Shown one piece after another: positions 52,412 through 60,958 of a stretch of 64,000 nucleotides of DNA. A program made the translations under genes and the position numbers. The first letter of the stretch is position 1. Each line of letters begins with the position of its first letter. The notes below the pieces were generated by a model that had not been told where the DNA came from, did no database searches, and worked only from the letters and a program-made list of their open reading frames with translations. Source of the DNA: Pyxidicoccus xibeiensis (lineage in GTDB: Bacteria > Myxococcota > Myxococcia > Myxococcales > Myxococcaceae). The stretch spans positions 62,001-126,000 of the forward strand of contig NZ_JAJVKV010000016.1 of the NCBI RefSeq assembly GCF_024198175.1, written 5' to 3'.

Positions 52412-53065
52412 CTACCACTTCCCTCGAGGCGTCAGCTTCGCGTCCTGCTCCGCGCGCAGCTGCTTCAGCTTCCCCTGCCGCCCCTCCGCCGCCTGCTTCG
52501 CCCGTTCCGCCTCCTCCAGCAGCCGCGCATAGTCCAGCCGCTCCAGCCTCAGCGTGCTCTCCTCCTCCGTCTCACCCTCCAGCCCCGCCCCCAGCGCCTT
52601 CACCCAGCGTCGTGCCAGCTCCTCCAGCCGCAGCGGGCTCTGGCCCAGCAGCTCCAGCGTCAGGAGCTTCGCCTCGCCCGCGAAGCCCACGAAGCCCTCG
52701 CGCACGTGGTGCCCCACGCCGTGTTTGCGCGCCAGCAACGCCACCACCATCCCCACCGCACGCTCCGACAGCACCTCCGTCACCAGCGCCAGCCGCCGCC
52801 ACCCCTCCGCGTCCAGCGACTCGCACATGTCGAGGAAGAGGCCCGGGTGCACCGGCTCCAGCCCATGGCCTCGCTGGAAGTCCGCCAGCCGGGCGCGGAG
52901 CAGCTCCGGCTCCACCTCCTTGCGCTCCAGCGCGGGACGGCGCGCGGCCAGGGCCTGGCACAGCGCGGGCAATGACAGCCGGGGCCTGTCGTCAACCGGC
53001 CCGGACGGGCCAGACGGGCCGGACGGGCCGCTCTTGCGGCCGAAGAGCCTCTCAAAGCGCGACAT
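52412..53065 (-). CDS. Unknown protein of the MoxR operon, collagen-like N-terminal repeat
   Basis: The 217-residue protein starts MSRFERLFGRKSGPSGPSG, giving a run of Gly-Pro-Ser triplets (SGPSGPSGPSGPV), a very short collagen-like tract, then a helical domain (EPVHPGLFLDMCESLDAEGW) and a coiled-coil end (LEEAERAKQAAEGRQGKLK). No catalytic motif. It overlaps the upstream vWA gene by 14 bases and is followed 3 bases later by the next gene. Confidence 0.65.
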   Translation of the reverse strand: MSRFERLFGRKSGPSGPSGPSGPVDDRPRLSLPALCQALAARRPALERKEVEPELLRARLADFQRGHGLEPVHPGLFLDMCESLDAEGWRRLALVTEVLSERAVGMVVALLARKHGVGHHVREGFVGFAGEAKLLTLELLGQSPLRLEELARRWVKALGAGLEGETEEESTLRLERLDYARLLEEAERAKQAAEGRQGKLKQLRAEQDAKLTPRGKW

Positions 53066-54755
53066 GGCGCTCCTCCTGGAAGAGGGCGTGCGCGAGCGCC
53101 GCCGCCACCTTCGGGAAATCCTCCAGCTCCACCACCTCGGCCACGCGCGCCCCCAGGCCGCGGTAGCGGGCCACCATCTCCGGCACGGGCTGGTGCAGCA
53201 GCAGCACCAGCGGCGCGGAGGCCGCCGCGGCCTCGGCGAAGATGCGCGCGTTGTCCTTCCTGGAGGCGTAGTTGTGGTCGAAGTCCCGGTCGGTGATGAC
53301 GACGCGCGTGGGCTGACGGCCACGCTGGTCCCTCACCGAGTCTCCCAGCCGCCTGAAGGGGAATTCCGTCCCGCCGCCGATGTAGTGCATGAGGAAGCGC
53401 GACATCTCCACCTCCGAGCGGCACCACTCCCAGTAGGCCACCGTCTCCGACGAGTACAGCACCGCCCGCACCCACCCGCCCGCGCGCACGGCCCCCACGC
53501 AGAGAATCTGCGCGGCCAGCGTCATCGCGTTGAGCGTGGTGCGCGGGTCCGGCATGGAGCCGGACACGTCCAGGTAGATTTCCACGCGCGGCTGCCACAG
53601 CGGCACGTCCAGGCCCTCGTAGTCCGCGATGCGCTCGCGCTTGAGCGGCGCCACCGCGCCCAGCCTGTCTCCCCGCAGCGACAGCGTGGCCAGCCAGTCC
53701 ACCGAGGGCAGCGCGTCTCCCAGCTCCCACTCGTCCAGCGTGGTGGGCACCACCGCCTCGCCCAGCGTCAGCCGGTCCGGGGGGCGCAGCAGGTAGCGCT
53801 CCGCCTCGAGGCGGTAGTACGCGGCCATCACCTCCGGCACCCCCTCCGCGTTCGCAGTGCCCTGGCCGGGCAGCGTGGCGATGCGCCGCTCCCGACTCTT
53901 CTCTCCGACGAGCCGCTCCCCGTTCTCCTTGTCCAGCCAGCCCTCCGCCACCGCGCGGCGCACCGCTTCCTTCTCCCGCGCCCCGGGCGTGAGGGCGTCC
54001 GCCCAGTCCTCCGGGGTCGGCTCGCCACGGCAGCAGGACAGCGGGTCCGCGCTCTCCGGCAGGTCGAGCCTGGGCGGCTGCACGTAGCGGCTGGCGATGG
54101 ACACGAAGTAGAGGAACTGCGTGTAGAGGTTGGGGCCCAGGTGGAAGAGGTTCTGCGCCACCAGCTGCGCGTCCGCGCGCGCCTCCGGGAAGTGCTTCGA
54201 GAAGTCCGTGAAGCCCGCCCCCATCAGGGAGCCCGGCTCCAGCCGCCACAGCTCCTCGTAGATGGAGAGGTAGAAGAGGAAGGCCGGGTCCTGCTTCCAC
54301 TGCACGTCCTTCTGGAAGGCGCGGTAGATGGCGGTGAGCTGGGCCCGCAGCGCCTCGTCGGCGCCGAGCTGCTCGTTGATGAGCAGGTCGCAGAAGACGT
54401 TGATGAGCGAGTAGTCCCCCAGCGGCAGCAGCGTCTTCTCCATCATCCGCAGCCGCGCGGAGACACTGAGGCTGCCCGGGTAGCGCACGTGGTGCCCCAC
54501 CTCGTGCGCGAGCACCGCCTCCAGGCTGCCCAGCAGCTCGCGGCCGCGCAGCTCCCGGGCGTTGAACCAGACCTGCCGGGTGATGAGGTCGATGTGCGCC
54601 AGCGCGCAGCCCTCCTTCGCCGCGCGCGGCTCGCCCAGCAGCAGGAACTGGGACCAGCGTCCCCGGGCCCGCTGCCAGCTCTCCTCCACCTGCTGCTGGA
54701 GCCGCGGCTCCAGCACTTCCTGCACGGGTGCCTGCTTGCGGGCCGCGTCAGTCAT
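53052..54755 (-). CDS. Metallopeptidase-vWA protein (DUF2201-like)
   Basis: The 567-residue protein joins two modules. Residues about 75-90 contain AVLAHEVGHHVRYPG, an HExxH zinc motif. Residues about 390-560 form a von Willebrand A domain: IYLDVSGSMPDPRTTL has the DxSxS MIDAS. A similar order is seen in the DUF2201 family of putative metallopeptidases. vWA proteins of this type act with MoxR ATPases, as in RavA-ViaA. Its ATG overlaps the previous stop by 4 bases and its own stop overlaps the next gene. Confidence 0.85.
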   Translation of the reverse strand: MTDAARKQAPVQEVLEPRLQQQVEESWQRARGRWSQFLLLGEPRAAKEGCALAHIDLITRQVWFNARELRGRELLGSLEAVLAHEVGHHVRYPGSLSVSARLRMMEKTLLPLGDYSLINVFCDLLINEQLGADEALRAQLTAIYRAFQKDVQWKQDPAFLFYLSIYEELWRLEPGSLMGAGFTDFSKHFPEARADAQLVAQNLFHLGPNLYTQFLYFVSIASRYVQPPRLDLPESADPLSCCRGEPTPEDWADALTPGAREKEAVRRAVAEGWLDKENGERLVGEKSRERRIATLPGQGTANAEGVPEVMAAYYRLEAERYLLRPPDRLTLGEAVVPTTLDEWELGDALPSVDWLATLSLRGDRLGAVAPLKRERIADYEGLDVPLWQPRVEIYLDVSGSMPDPRTTLNAMTLAAQILCVGAVRAGGWVRAVLYSSETVAYWEWCRSEVEMSRFLMHYIGGGTEFPFRRLGDSVRDQRGRQPTRVVITDRDFDHNYASRKDNARIFAEAAAASAPLVLLLHQPVPEMVARYRGLGARVAEVVELEDFPKVAAALAHALFQEERHVAL

Positions 54756-55627
54756 GGCGAGTCCAGCACCCACAGCCGCTGCGAGTCCACGGCGCTGGCC
54801 ACCACGTAGCCACTGCGCGCCACGAGCGTCCGGTGCGGCGTGCCCAGCAGCGGCAGCGCGGCCTCCTTCCCGTTCACCCGCGCCGTGTTGCTCGTCACCT
54901 CCAGCGCCGGGGGCACCTCCACCGGCCCATGGCCCATGCAGGGCTGGAGGCCGAGGAAGCGCGCCTCGCTCTGCGGCGCGAGGAAGAGGCCCACGTGCAC
55001 GCCGTTGTCGCGGCGGTCGTGTACGCAGAGGACCATGGGGGCCGCCAGGTGCATCTCGCCGGGGAGGAACTCGTCCATCACCTTGCGCGTGTCGAGGATG
55101 GCCAGCGAGAAGGGGCCGGAGAAGGTGGACGTGCGCACGGGCGCGAGCGCCGGCGCCAGGGTGGTGGTGAGGAAAGCGTCCAGCTTCTCCAGCGCGGGGG
55201 CGCTTGCCGCCGCCGAGGCCACGTAGCGGTTGAGCCAGACGGGCTGCCCCGCCAGGCCCTCACACAGGTTCCACGTGCGCACGAGCAGCGCCACCGCCTG
55301 CTCCTCCGGGTACGCCGGCAGCTGCGCGAGCGACAGCTGCAGCAGGCAGCGCGCCATCAGCGTCATCGAGTCGGGCATGGCGCCCTTGCCGGACAGGAGG
55401 TGCTGCGCGCTGGCGCGGTCCACGTGGCCCAGGCCCACCGCCTCGGCGGTCAGCTTCAGCCACGCGCCCACCACCCGCTCCCGCCGGGGCCGGGCCTGCA
55501 GCGCGCCCCACAGCGCCGCCCCGGGGCCGCGGACCAGCGAGTCGAAGAGCTCCGGGTCCCACCCCGAGTGCCTGCGCTCACCGTCGGCGGCGACCTCGCT
55601 CGCCAATGTCTCCCAGGGCTCGCTCAT
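54752..55627 (-). CDS. Unknown partner protein between MoxR and vWA genes
   Basis: The 291-residue protein starts MSEPWETLASEVAADGERRH. The first two thirds are helical (VVGAWLKLTAEAVGLGHVDR); the end is strand-rich with PLLGTPHRTLVARSGYVVA and DSQRLWVLDSP, like a single propeller-type blade set. No catalytic residues are recognised. It is coupled to MoxR by an ATGA overlap and to the vWA gene by another. In MoxR/vWA ternary systems the third partner carries specificity, which fits this place. Confidence 0.6.
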   Translation of the reverse strand: MSEPWETLASEVAADGERRHSGWDPELFDSLVRGPGAALWGALQARPRRERVVGAWLKLTAEAVGLGHVDRASAQHLLSGKGAMPDSMTLMARCLLQLSLAQLPAYPEEQAVALLVRTWNLCEGLAGQPVWLNRYVASAAASAPALEKLDAFLTTTLAPALAPVRTSTFSGPFSLAILDTRKVMDEFLPGEMHLAAPMVLCVHDRRDNGVHVGLFLAPQSEARFLGLQPCMGHGPVEVPPALEVTSNTARVNGKEAALPLLGTPHRTLVARSGYVVASAVDSQRLWVLDSP

Positions 55628-57156
55628 GCGCCCTCCGCCTTCCCGCGCCGCTCCAGGTTGTGGAGGTACGCGCCGTAGCGCCCGTGCAGGTTCTTGAGGA
55701 AGACGAGGTCCTCGTGCACGGGGCCGTTGAGCTCCTGCTTCTGGAGCACCTGCTCCATGACGCGCTGGATGTCGCCCATCCGCTGGCGGACCTCGCCAGC
55801 ATGGAGCGTGGCCGTGCGGACCTCCGCCTGGGCCTTCAGCCGCGCCACCGGCTCGCGCACCTTGGCGTAGGCCGCCTGCTGCACCACCGCCGCGTCGAAG
55901 AGCTGCCGCACCCAGCCGACCTTGTCGAGCAGGTACACCGCGTGCTCGGGCTTCTGGAAGAAGGCGCTCTGCGGGTTGGGCTTGAGCTTGTCGTGCAGCG
56001 CCCAGGGGAGCACCTGGCGCAGGTCCTCCACCGTCACCTCCGGCGAGCCCCGGAAGTAGGCGAGCGCCTTGGAGAAGAGGAGCACGGCCTGGTACGCGCG
56101 GGCGGAGACGCCGTTCTCCGTCTGCGTGCAGAGGTTGACGCTCTTGTCGAGCGGGCAGTCCTCCGTACACACGTGCGCCACCCGCCGGCCCGCCAGGTGC
56201 AGCGTGTCCTTCAGCATGTACTCGAGCTGCGTGGAGGCGCGCTGGCAGAACTCGAGCTGCCCGGCGAAGAAGCCCAGCAGCTCCAGCACCGGGGCCGGCA
56301 GCGGCACGGCGCGCACCTCGGCGTCCAGCGCGTCCAGCTCCTCGGGCGTGAAGACGATGTCCGCGGGGACGAACTGGCCCGGCGCGGTGCCCTCGGTGAT
56401 GCGCCTGGCCAGCGTGTCCAGGTGGTGCGAGTGGAAGGGCATGCTGCGCACGACGAGGTCGATGCGGTCCTTCAGCGCCTCGATGACGGGGAAGGTGCCG
56501 CCGCCCTGGTCGTCGTTCGCCGTGAGGAACCAGGCGGAGCGGCCGCACTCCACCACCTGCTCGAACATCTCCGCGTAGCCCTCCGCCATGAGGGACAGCA
56601 GCGCGGACTGTGTCTTGGTGGGGATGCGGTTGTACTCGTCGATGATCTTCACGCGCTGGGTGAGCCAGCGGCGCCAGGCGACGCGGATGGTCTTCGCGTC
56701 CTCGGCGCGGATGAGCTCGCTGGGCAGCGGGCTGCCGAGCAGGTCCGTCAGCGTCAGCTGCGGGTGGCCGTGCTGCACGCCGCGGCGCACCTCGTCCGGG
56801 GCGCCTCCGGCGATGAGGGCCACCAGCGTGGCCATGGTCGTCTTGCCGCGCCCGGGCGCGCCGACGAAGAGCAGGCGCTGCGAGGTGGCCAGGTTGAGCA
56901 GCGGCAGCAGCACGTAGGCGGAGTAGCCCACCGGGCCGAGCTCCACGCGGGTGCCTCCGCCGTTGAGGACGACGGGGTCTCCGAAGTGCACGTCCTGGTA
57001 CGGGCTGACGAGGGCCTGGGTGGAAATCCAGGTGTACGCGCGGCGGAGCTTGCCGGCGAGCGCGGAGACGGTGCGGGGCGCGAGCCGGAGCTCCAGGTCC
57101 GGACCGAGGGTGGCACGACCCTGGAGCCACGAGGCGACGAGCTGGGAGGATTCCAT
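55624..57156 (-). CDS. MoxR-family AAA+ ATPase
   Basis: The 510-residue ATPase has Walker A GAPGRGKTTMATL (about 98-110), Walker B VKIIDEYNRIPTKTQSALLS (about 166-185), sensor 1 AWFLTANDDQGG and a lid domain with SARAYQAVLLFSKALAYFRG. The last 130 residues form a helical extension. MoxR ATPases remodel or load cofactors into partner proteins with vWA domains. ATG 57156 is a choice among GTG 57180, GTG 57159 and ATG; none has a good ribosome site. It is the first gene of the operon. Confidence 0.9.
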   Translation of the reverse strand: MESSQLVASWLQGRATLGPDLELRLAPRTVSALAGKLRRAYTWISTQALVSPYQDVHFGDPVVLNGGGTRVELGPVGYSAYVLLPLLNLATSQRLLFVGAPGRGKTTMATLVALIAGGAPDEVRRGVQHGHPQLTLTDLLGSPLPSELIRAEDAKTIRVAWRRWLTQRVKIIDEYNRIPTKTQSALLSLMAEGYAEMFEQVVECGRSAWFLTANDDQGGGTFPVIEALKDRIDLVVRSMPFHSHHLDTLARRITEGTAPGQFVPADIVFTPEELDALDAEVRAVPLPAPVLELLGFFAGQLEFCQRASTQLEYMLKDTLHLAGRRVAHVCTEDCPLDKSVNLCTQTENGVSARAYQAVLLFSKALAYFRGSPEVTVEDLRQVLPWALHDKLKPNPQSAFFQKPEHAVYLLDKVGWVRQLFDAAVVQQAAYAKVREPVARLKAQAEVRTATLHAGEVRQRMGDIQRVMEQVLQKQELNGPVHEDLVFLKNLHGRYGAYLHNLERRGKAEGA

Positions 57157-57314
57157 GACGGACGCGCGCGAGTAGAGCACGCGGCCGGGGGCTGGAACCA
57201 GATGGGCTCCCGGGCCCCCCGGGGAGGGGGGCGACGCGTGCGGGCGCTACCGACGTGCGAAGCGTGGACGTCTGACTTTTCGTGCTTGCGAGACGGGGCG
57301 CCCGCACTCCGGGC

Positions 57315-57349
57315 CCCTGCCCGTCACGCGCGCGCAGTGACGGGCAGGG
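57315..57349. terminator. Perfect 13-bp hairpin terminator
   Basis: CCCTGCCCGTCAC and GTGACGGGCAGGG pair perfectly around a 9-base loop, just after the Kelch-gene stop (57358-57360). It separates the Kelch gene from the MoxR operon. There is no T-run, so Rho or RNA-stability roles are possible. Confidence 0.65.
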
Positions 57350-57357
57350 TGGGGGAC

Positions 57358-58434
57358 TCAGGGCTCGGTGAAGAGCTCCGCGGAGGAGTAGATTTCGGGC
57401 TCCTCCTGGCTGGTGCCGCCGACGATGAGCACCTGACCGGAGGGCAGCCGCGTGGCGGTGTGCCCGGTGGTGGGCGAGTCCGAGCCAATGACATCCAGGC
57501 TTTCGTCCTCCGCGGAGAACAGCTCCGCGCTGCCGCCCATCTGGTTGCGCGTGCCGCGGGCGACGAGCACATTGCCGGAGAGCAGCAGCGTGAGGCTGTG
57601 GCCCCGGCGGCGCGTCTCGTTGGCTTCGAAGGCGTACTTCCAGGAGTCGTTCCCTGGCGAGTACAGCCACGCGCCGCTGTCGTACTGCCCGGTCTCCTGG
57701 CCCGTGGCCAGCACCGCGCCCGAGGTCAGCAGCGTGGCCGCGTGCCCGTAGAAGCGCGGCGGGTCCGCCACGCGGCTCCACGTGCCGGTGGACGGGTTGT
57801 AGAGCTCCGCGGCCGCGACGATGCCGTCGCCATTGATGGCGAGCACGCCGCCCGAGCCGAGCAGCGTGGCGGTGGTGATGCCGGAGACGGTGGACATGGC
57901 GCCCGTGGCCGTCCAGGTGCCGGTGGCGGGGTCGTAGAGCTCGGCGCTCTTCAGGGTGGTGGTGTAGCTGGTGCCCAGGCCGCCGAAGACGAGCACCTTG
58001 CCCGTGGGCAGCAGCACCGCCTTGTGGCCGCGGCGCGCGGTGAGCAGGCTGCCGGTGGCGCTCCAGGTGTTGGTGGCGGGGTTGTAGAGCTCCGCGGTCG
58101 CCAGGGCGCTGCCGTTGGAGCCGCCGACGACGAGCACCTGGCCGTCGGGCAGCAGCGTCGCGCTGTGGCCGGAGCGGGGCGTGCTCATGCTGGCGGCGGG
58201 GGCCCAGGTGTTGGTGGCGGGGGTGTACGTCTCACTCGTTGCCGTCACGGTGGTGCGGTCCGCACCTCCGGCGATGAGCACCTTGCCGTCGGGCAGCAGC
58301 GTGGCGGTGTGGGAATGGCGGGCCCGGCTCATGTAGCCGGCATTCGTCCAGGGGCTGGCGGCGGCGCTGGTGGTGAAGGCCAGCGCACACAGCCCGAGCC
58401 AGAGCCACGGCTTCGTTGCAGTCACTCGTGTCAT
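57358..58434 (-). CDS. Secreted Kelch-repeat protein (beta-propeller)
   Basis: The 358-residue protein has a signal peptide (LWLGLCALAFTTSAAA) and seven Kelch-like blades, each with a line such as HSHTATLLPDGKVLIAGG, SGHSATLLPDGQVLVVGG and RGHKAVLLPTGKVLVFGG. The count of seven predicts a complete propeller. No catalytic residues are seen. It is exported and may bind a glycan or protein. GAGGACC precedes ATG 58434. It is separated from the MoxR operon by 201 bases and a strong hairpin. Confidence 0.85.
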   Translation of the reverse strand: MTRVTATKPWLWLGLCALAFTTSAAASPWTNAGYMSRARHSHTATLLPDGKVLIAGGADRTTVTATSETYTPATNTWAPAASMSTPRSGHSATLLPDGQVLVVGGSNGSALATAELYNPATNTWSATGSLLTARRGHKAVLLPTGKVLVFGGLGTSYTTTLKSAELYDPATGTWTATGAMSTVSGITTATLLGSGGVLAINGDGIVAAAELYNPSTGTWSRVADPPRFYGHAATLLTSGAVLATGQETGQYDSGAWLYSPGNDSWKYAFEANETRRRGHSLTLLLSGNVLVARGTRNQMGGSAELFSAEDESLDVIGSDSPTTGHTATRLPSGQVLIVGGTSQEEPEIYSSAELFTEP

Positions 58435-58582
58435 ACGGTCCTCGTGGTGGGTGGGTGAGGACCGCATTGTGGCGGGAGGGACCGACGGTCCGCGCGCCCT
58501 TCCTCGTCAACTGCCGGTGACGATGTGGGTCTTGCCACTTGATTGCAATATCGAGGCCGGCTCGGTATCAGGGGCCTGCTTC

Positions 58583-59080
58583 CTACTCCTCCAGCACATC
58601 CTTCTGGAAGTGGAGCTGCGCCAGCAGGAACGCCTCGAAACCCTCGAGCTCCGTCACGTCGCGCCGCGGGTCCACCCAGATGAGCGGAGCCTCACCCGTG
58701 GCATCGGACCGGGTGCCGTCGAAGGCGATGAACTCGTACGTCTCGCCCGAGGCGATGACGAAGCGGTGCAAGGGGGCGTGCTCGTCCCATTGGGTGTCGT
58801 CGTCCTGCGACGCGACGATTTCGCCCGCGGAGCGCAGCGACAGGTGCTCCGCCTGCATGTAGCCGGGGATGCCGTTGCTGACTCGCAGGAGCTGCCGGTA
58901 CGACGGCGGCAGCACCATCCCCTGCTGCGCCAGGTGGGCTTCCAGCAGGGCCAGCTCCTCGGCGGGGACGGTGGCCGCAGGGTCGCTTCGGGCACCCGCT
59001 GTTTCCAGGTGCGGCGTTGGAGCGCCAGGGTTTCTTCCAGCAGGGATTTGAGCTCTGAGTCGGTCAATGTCGGGTGCATG
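58583..59080 (-). pseudogene. SMI1/KNR4 (SUKH-like) family protein with an apparent frameshift
   Basis: The C-terminal part (58583-58918, 111 residues from ATG) carries LPPSYRQLLRVSNGIPGY and ASGETYEFIAFDGTRSD, then LIWVDPRRDVTELEGFEAFL, typical of SMI1/KNR4 proteins. The N-terminal helix is in another frame (from ATG 59080: MHPTLTDSELKSLLEETLAL), and the frames join near 58985 at GAAGCGACCC. Either a one-base indel broke the gene or a shorter protein starts at 58918. SUKH proteins often serve as immunity proteins. Confidence 0.6.
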
Positions 59081-59188
59081 GTGTTCGTCCTGCGCAACCT
59101 GGATTCGCCGCGAGCTTGAGCCGGAGGTCTCTCATGCAACGGAAGTACAGGAAACTCAATCCAGGAAAGAGGGGAGGCGGCGGGCCCG

Positions 59189-60091
59189 ATGAGTGAACCC
59201 CTGTTCGACGACCTGCTCGGGCTCGCGTGCTTCGCACGGGTGGTGGAGCTTCGCTCGTTCACCCAGGCCGCCTCGGCGCTCGGGGTGTCCAAGTCCGTCG
59301 TCAGCTCGCGCGTGGCACGGCTGGAGTCGCGCGTGGGCGAGCGGCTGCTCATCCGCACCACGCGCAAGCTCACCGTCACCGATGCCGGCATGGGCGTGTA
59401 CGCGCACTGCGCGCGGATGCTCCAGGAGGCCGGTGCCGCCACTCGCGGCGCCTCCGACGCGGGCCGGGGCACGCTGCGCCTCAATGCGCCCGTGAGCTTC
59501 GCGCAGCTGTACCTCGCCGGTCCGCTGGCGCGGTTCCTCGCCGCGCATCCGGACACCACCGTGGAAGTCGTCTTGAGCGACAGGCTGGTGGACCTCGTCG
59601 AGGAGCGCGTGGACGTGGCCATCCGGATTACGCGCCTGCGGGACTCCAGCCTCGTGGCCCGCAAGCTGGCCACCACGTCGCTGCACGTGTGCGCCTCGCC
59701 CGCGTACCTCGCGCGGCGTGGCACGCCCGAGCGTCCCGAGGACCTGCTCCACCACGACTGCCTGCGCTACACGCACCTGCGCTCCGAGGACGAGTGGCGC
59801 TTCTATGGCCCGCAAGGCCGCATCCGCGTGCCGGTGTCCGGCTCCCTGGCCACGGGCAATGGCACCATGCTGCGTGAGGCCGTGGCCGCGGGCATCGGCC
59901 TGGCCATGCTGCCTCGCTTCATGGTGGACGCGGACCTGCGCTCGGGGCGGCTCGTCACCGTGCTGGACGACTTCGCGCCCAGGCCCATCGGCATCTACGC
60001 CATCCATGCGTCCGGCCGCACGCCGGCCCCTCGTCTGCGGGCCCTGCTCGACGCGCTGGCCTCGGAGTTCCGCACCTCGAAGTGGGGATGA
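59189..60091 (+). CDS. LysR-family transcriptional regulator
   Basis: The 300-residue protein has the winged helix in residues about 10-68 (RSFTQAASALGVSKSVVSSR, VARLESRVGERLLIRTTRKL) and an effector domain with TLRLNAPVSFAQLYLAGPL and DVAIRITRLRDSSLVARKL. It is followed on the same strand by a DoxX gene 120 bases later, a likely target. It is divergent from the SMI1-type gene. Confidence 0.9.
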   Translation: MSEPLFDDLLGLACFARVVELRSFTQAASALGVSKSVVSSRVARLESRVGERLLIRTTRKLTVTDAGMGVYAHCARMLQEAGAATRGASDAGRGTLRLNAPVSFAQLYLAGPLARFLAAHPDTTVEVVLSDRLVDLVEERVDVAIRITRLRDSSLVARKLATTSLHVCASPAYLARRGTPERPEDLLHHDCLRYTHLRSEDEWRFYGPQGRIRVPVSGSLATGNGTMLREAVAAGIGLAMLPRFMVDADLRSGRLVTVLDDFAPRPIGIYAIHASGRTPAPRLRALLDALASEFRTSKWG

Positions 60092-60211
60092 TTGTTCTCG
60101 TGGCAGAACGATTCGTTCGGGACGCTCGCCTTCCGGGGCGCCCGTGACGAAGGCATTCCATGGAGCGTGCGAGGGGGAACCGTCCTCCTCCCGTTCCAAG
60201 GAGTCTGCGTC

Positions 60212-60655
60212 ATGAGCCGTTTCGAGACCTCTCCCGCCCTCGGCGCCACCGTCCTCCGCATCGCCCTGGGCGCGGTGTTCCTCGCGCACGCGGGGGCCAA
60301 GGCGTTCATCTTCACCTTCGCGGGCACCGCGCAGTTCTTCGAGGCCCACGGCTTCCCCGGGTGGACGGCGACGCCCGTGTTCCTCGTGGAGTTGCTCGGC
60401 GGCCTCGCGCTGGTGGCCGGCTTCCGCACGCGCCAGGTGGCGCTGGCGCTGGTGCCGGTGATGCTCGGTGCGCTCAAGCCCCACGTCGCGAACGGGTGGA
60501 TGTTCACCAACTCCGGCGGCGGCTGGGAGTACGTCGCCTTCCTCATCCTCGCGCTCGTGGCGCAGGCGCTGGTGGGCAGCGGCGCGTACGCGGTCGATGG
60601 GCTTCGCGAGCGGCGCGTGGCTCCGGCGGGCCGCACGGCGAGTGTGGTGGGATGA
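60212..60655 (+). CDS. DoxX family membrane protein
   Basis: The 147-residue protein has four membrane helices with LRIALGAVFLAHAGAKAFIF and HGFPGWTATPVFLVELLGGL, and GGWEYVAFLILALVAQAL near the end, typical of DoxX/MhqP-type proteins linked to thiol-redox and quinone stress. ATG 60212 follows AAGGAG; an upstream frame part is noncoding. It is likely regulated by the preceding LysR protein. Confidence 0.85.
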   Translation: MSRFETSPALGATVLRIALGAVFLAHAGAKAFIFTFAGTAQFFEAHGFPGWTATPVFLVELLGGLALVAGFRTRQVALALVPVMLGALKPHVANGWMFTNSGGGWEYVAFLILALVAQALVGSGAYAVDGLRERRVAPAGRTASVVG

Positions 60656-60958
60656 GGCTCCGTGCCCTCATCCTGAGGTGACGATGATGAAGCCGTGAGG
60701 CTCGGGCGGGCGCCGCGTGGGACATAGCTCCTGTGCGCGCGCACTTCCCGTTGAGGGGCGGGAAGCGGTCTGGCGGGCACTGCTGTTTCACGGTGTCCCG
60801 CGCGCCGCGCCCCAGGACCTTGGAGCTGGGGCCGCTGGCTCACCGGTCCACCCGTGAGCAGCAGTGCCCGCTCGGGTCGTGAAGCCATGCTCGGCGGGCT
60901 CGAGGGCGCCGGGAGTGCGTGGAGCTGTTCCTCCTCCGCACTGCCCGGGGCCGCGCGC
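60656..60958. other. Intergenic stretch without a supported gene
   Basis: No reading frame with coding character is seen. A weak hairpin (CTTCCCG/CGGGAAG, 60744-60765) is the only structure noted. Confidence 0.5.

Noticed and set aside
57181..57781. N-terminal extension of the 291-residue MoxR partner gene
   Set aside because: The frame is open upstream but overlaps the MoxR gene; the ATGA junction at 55627 marks the true start.
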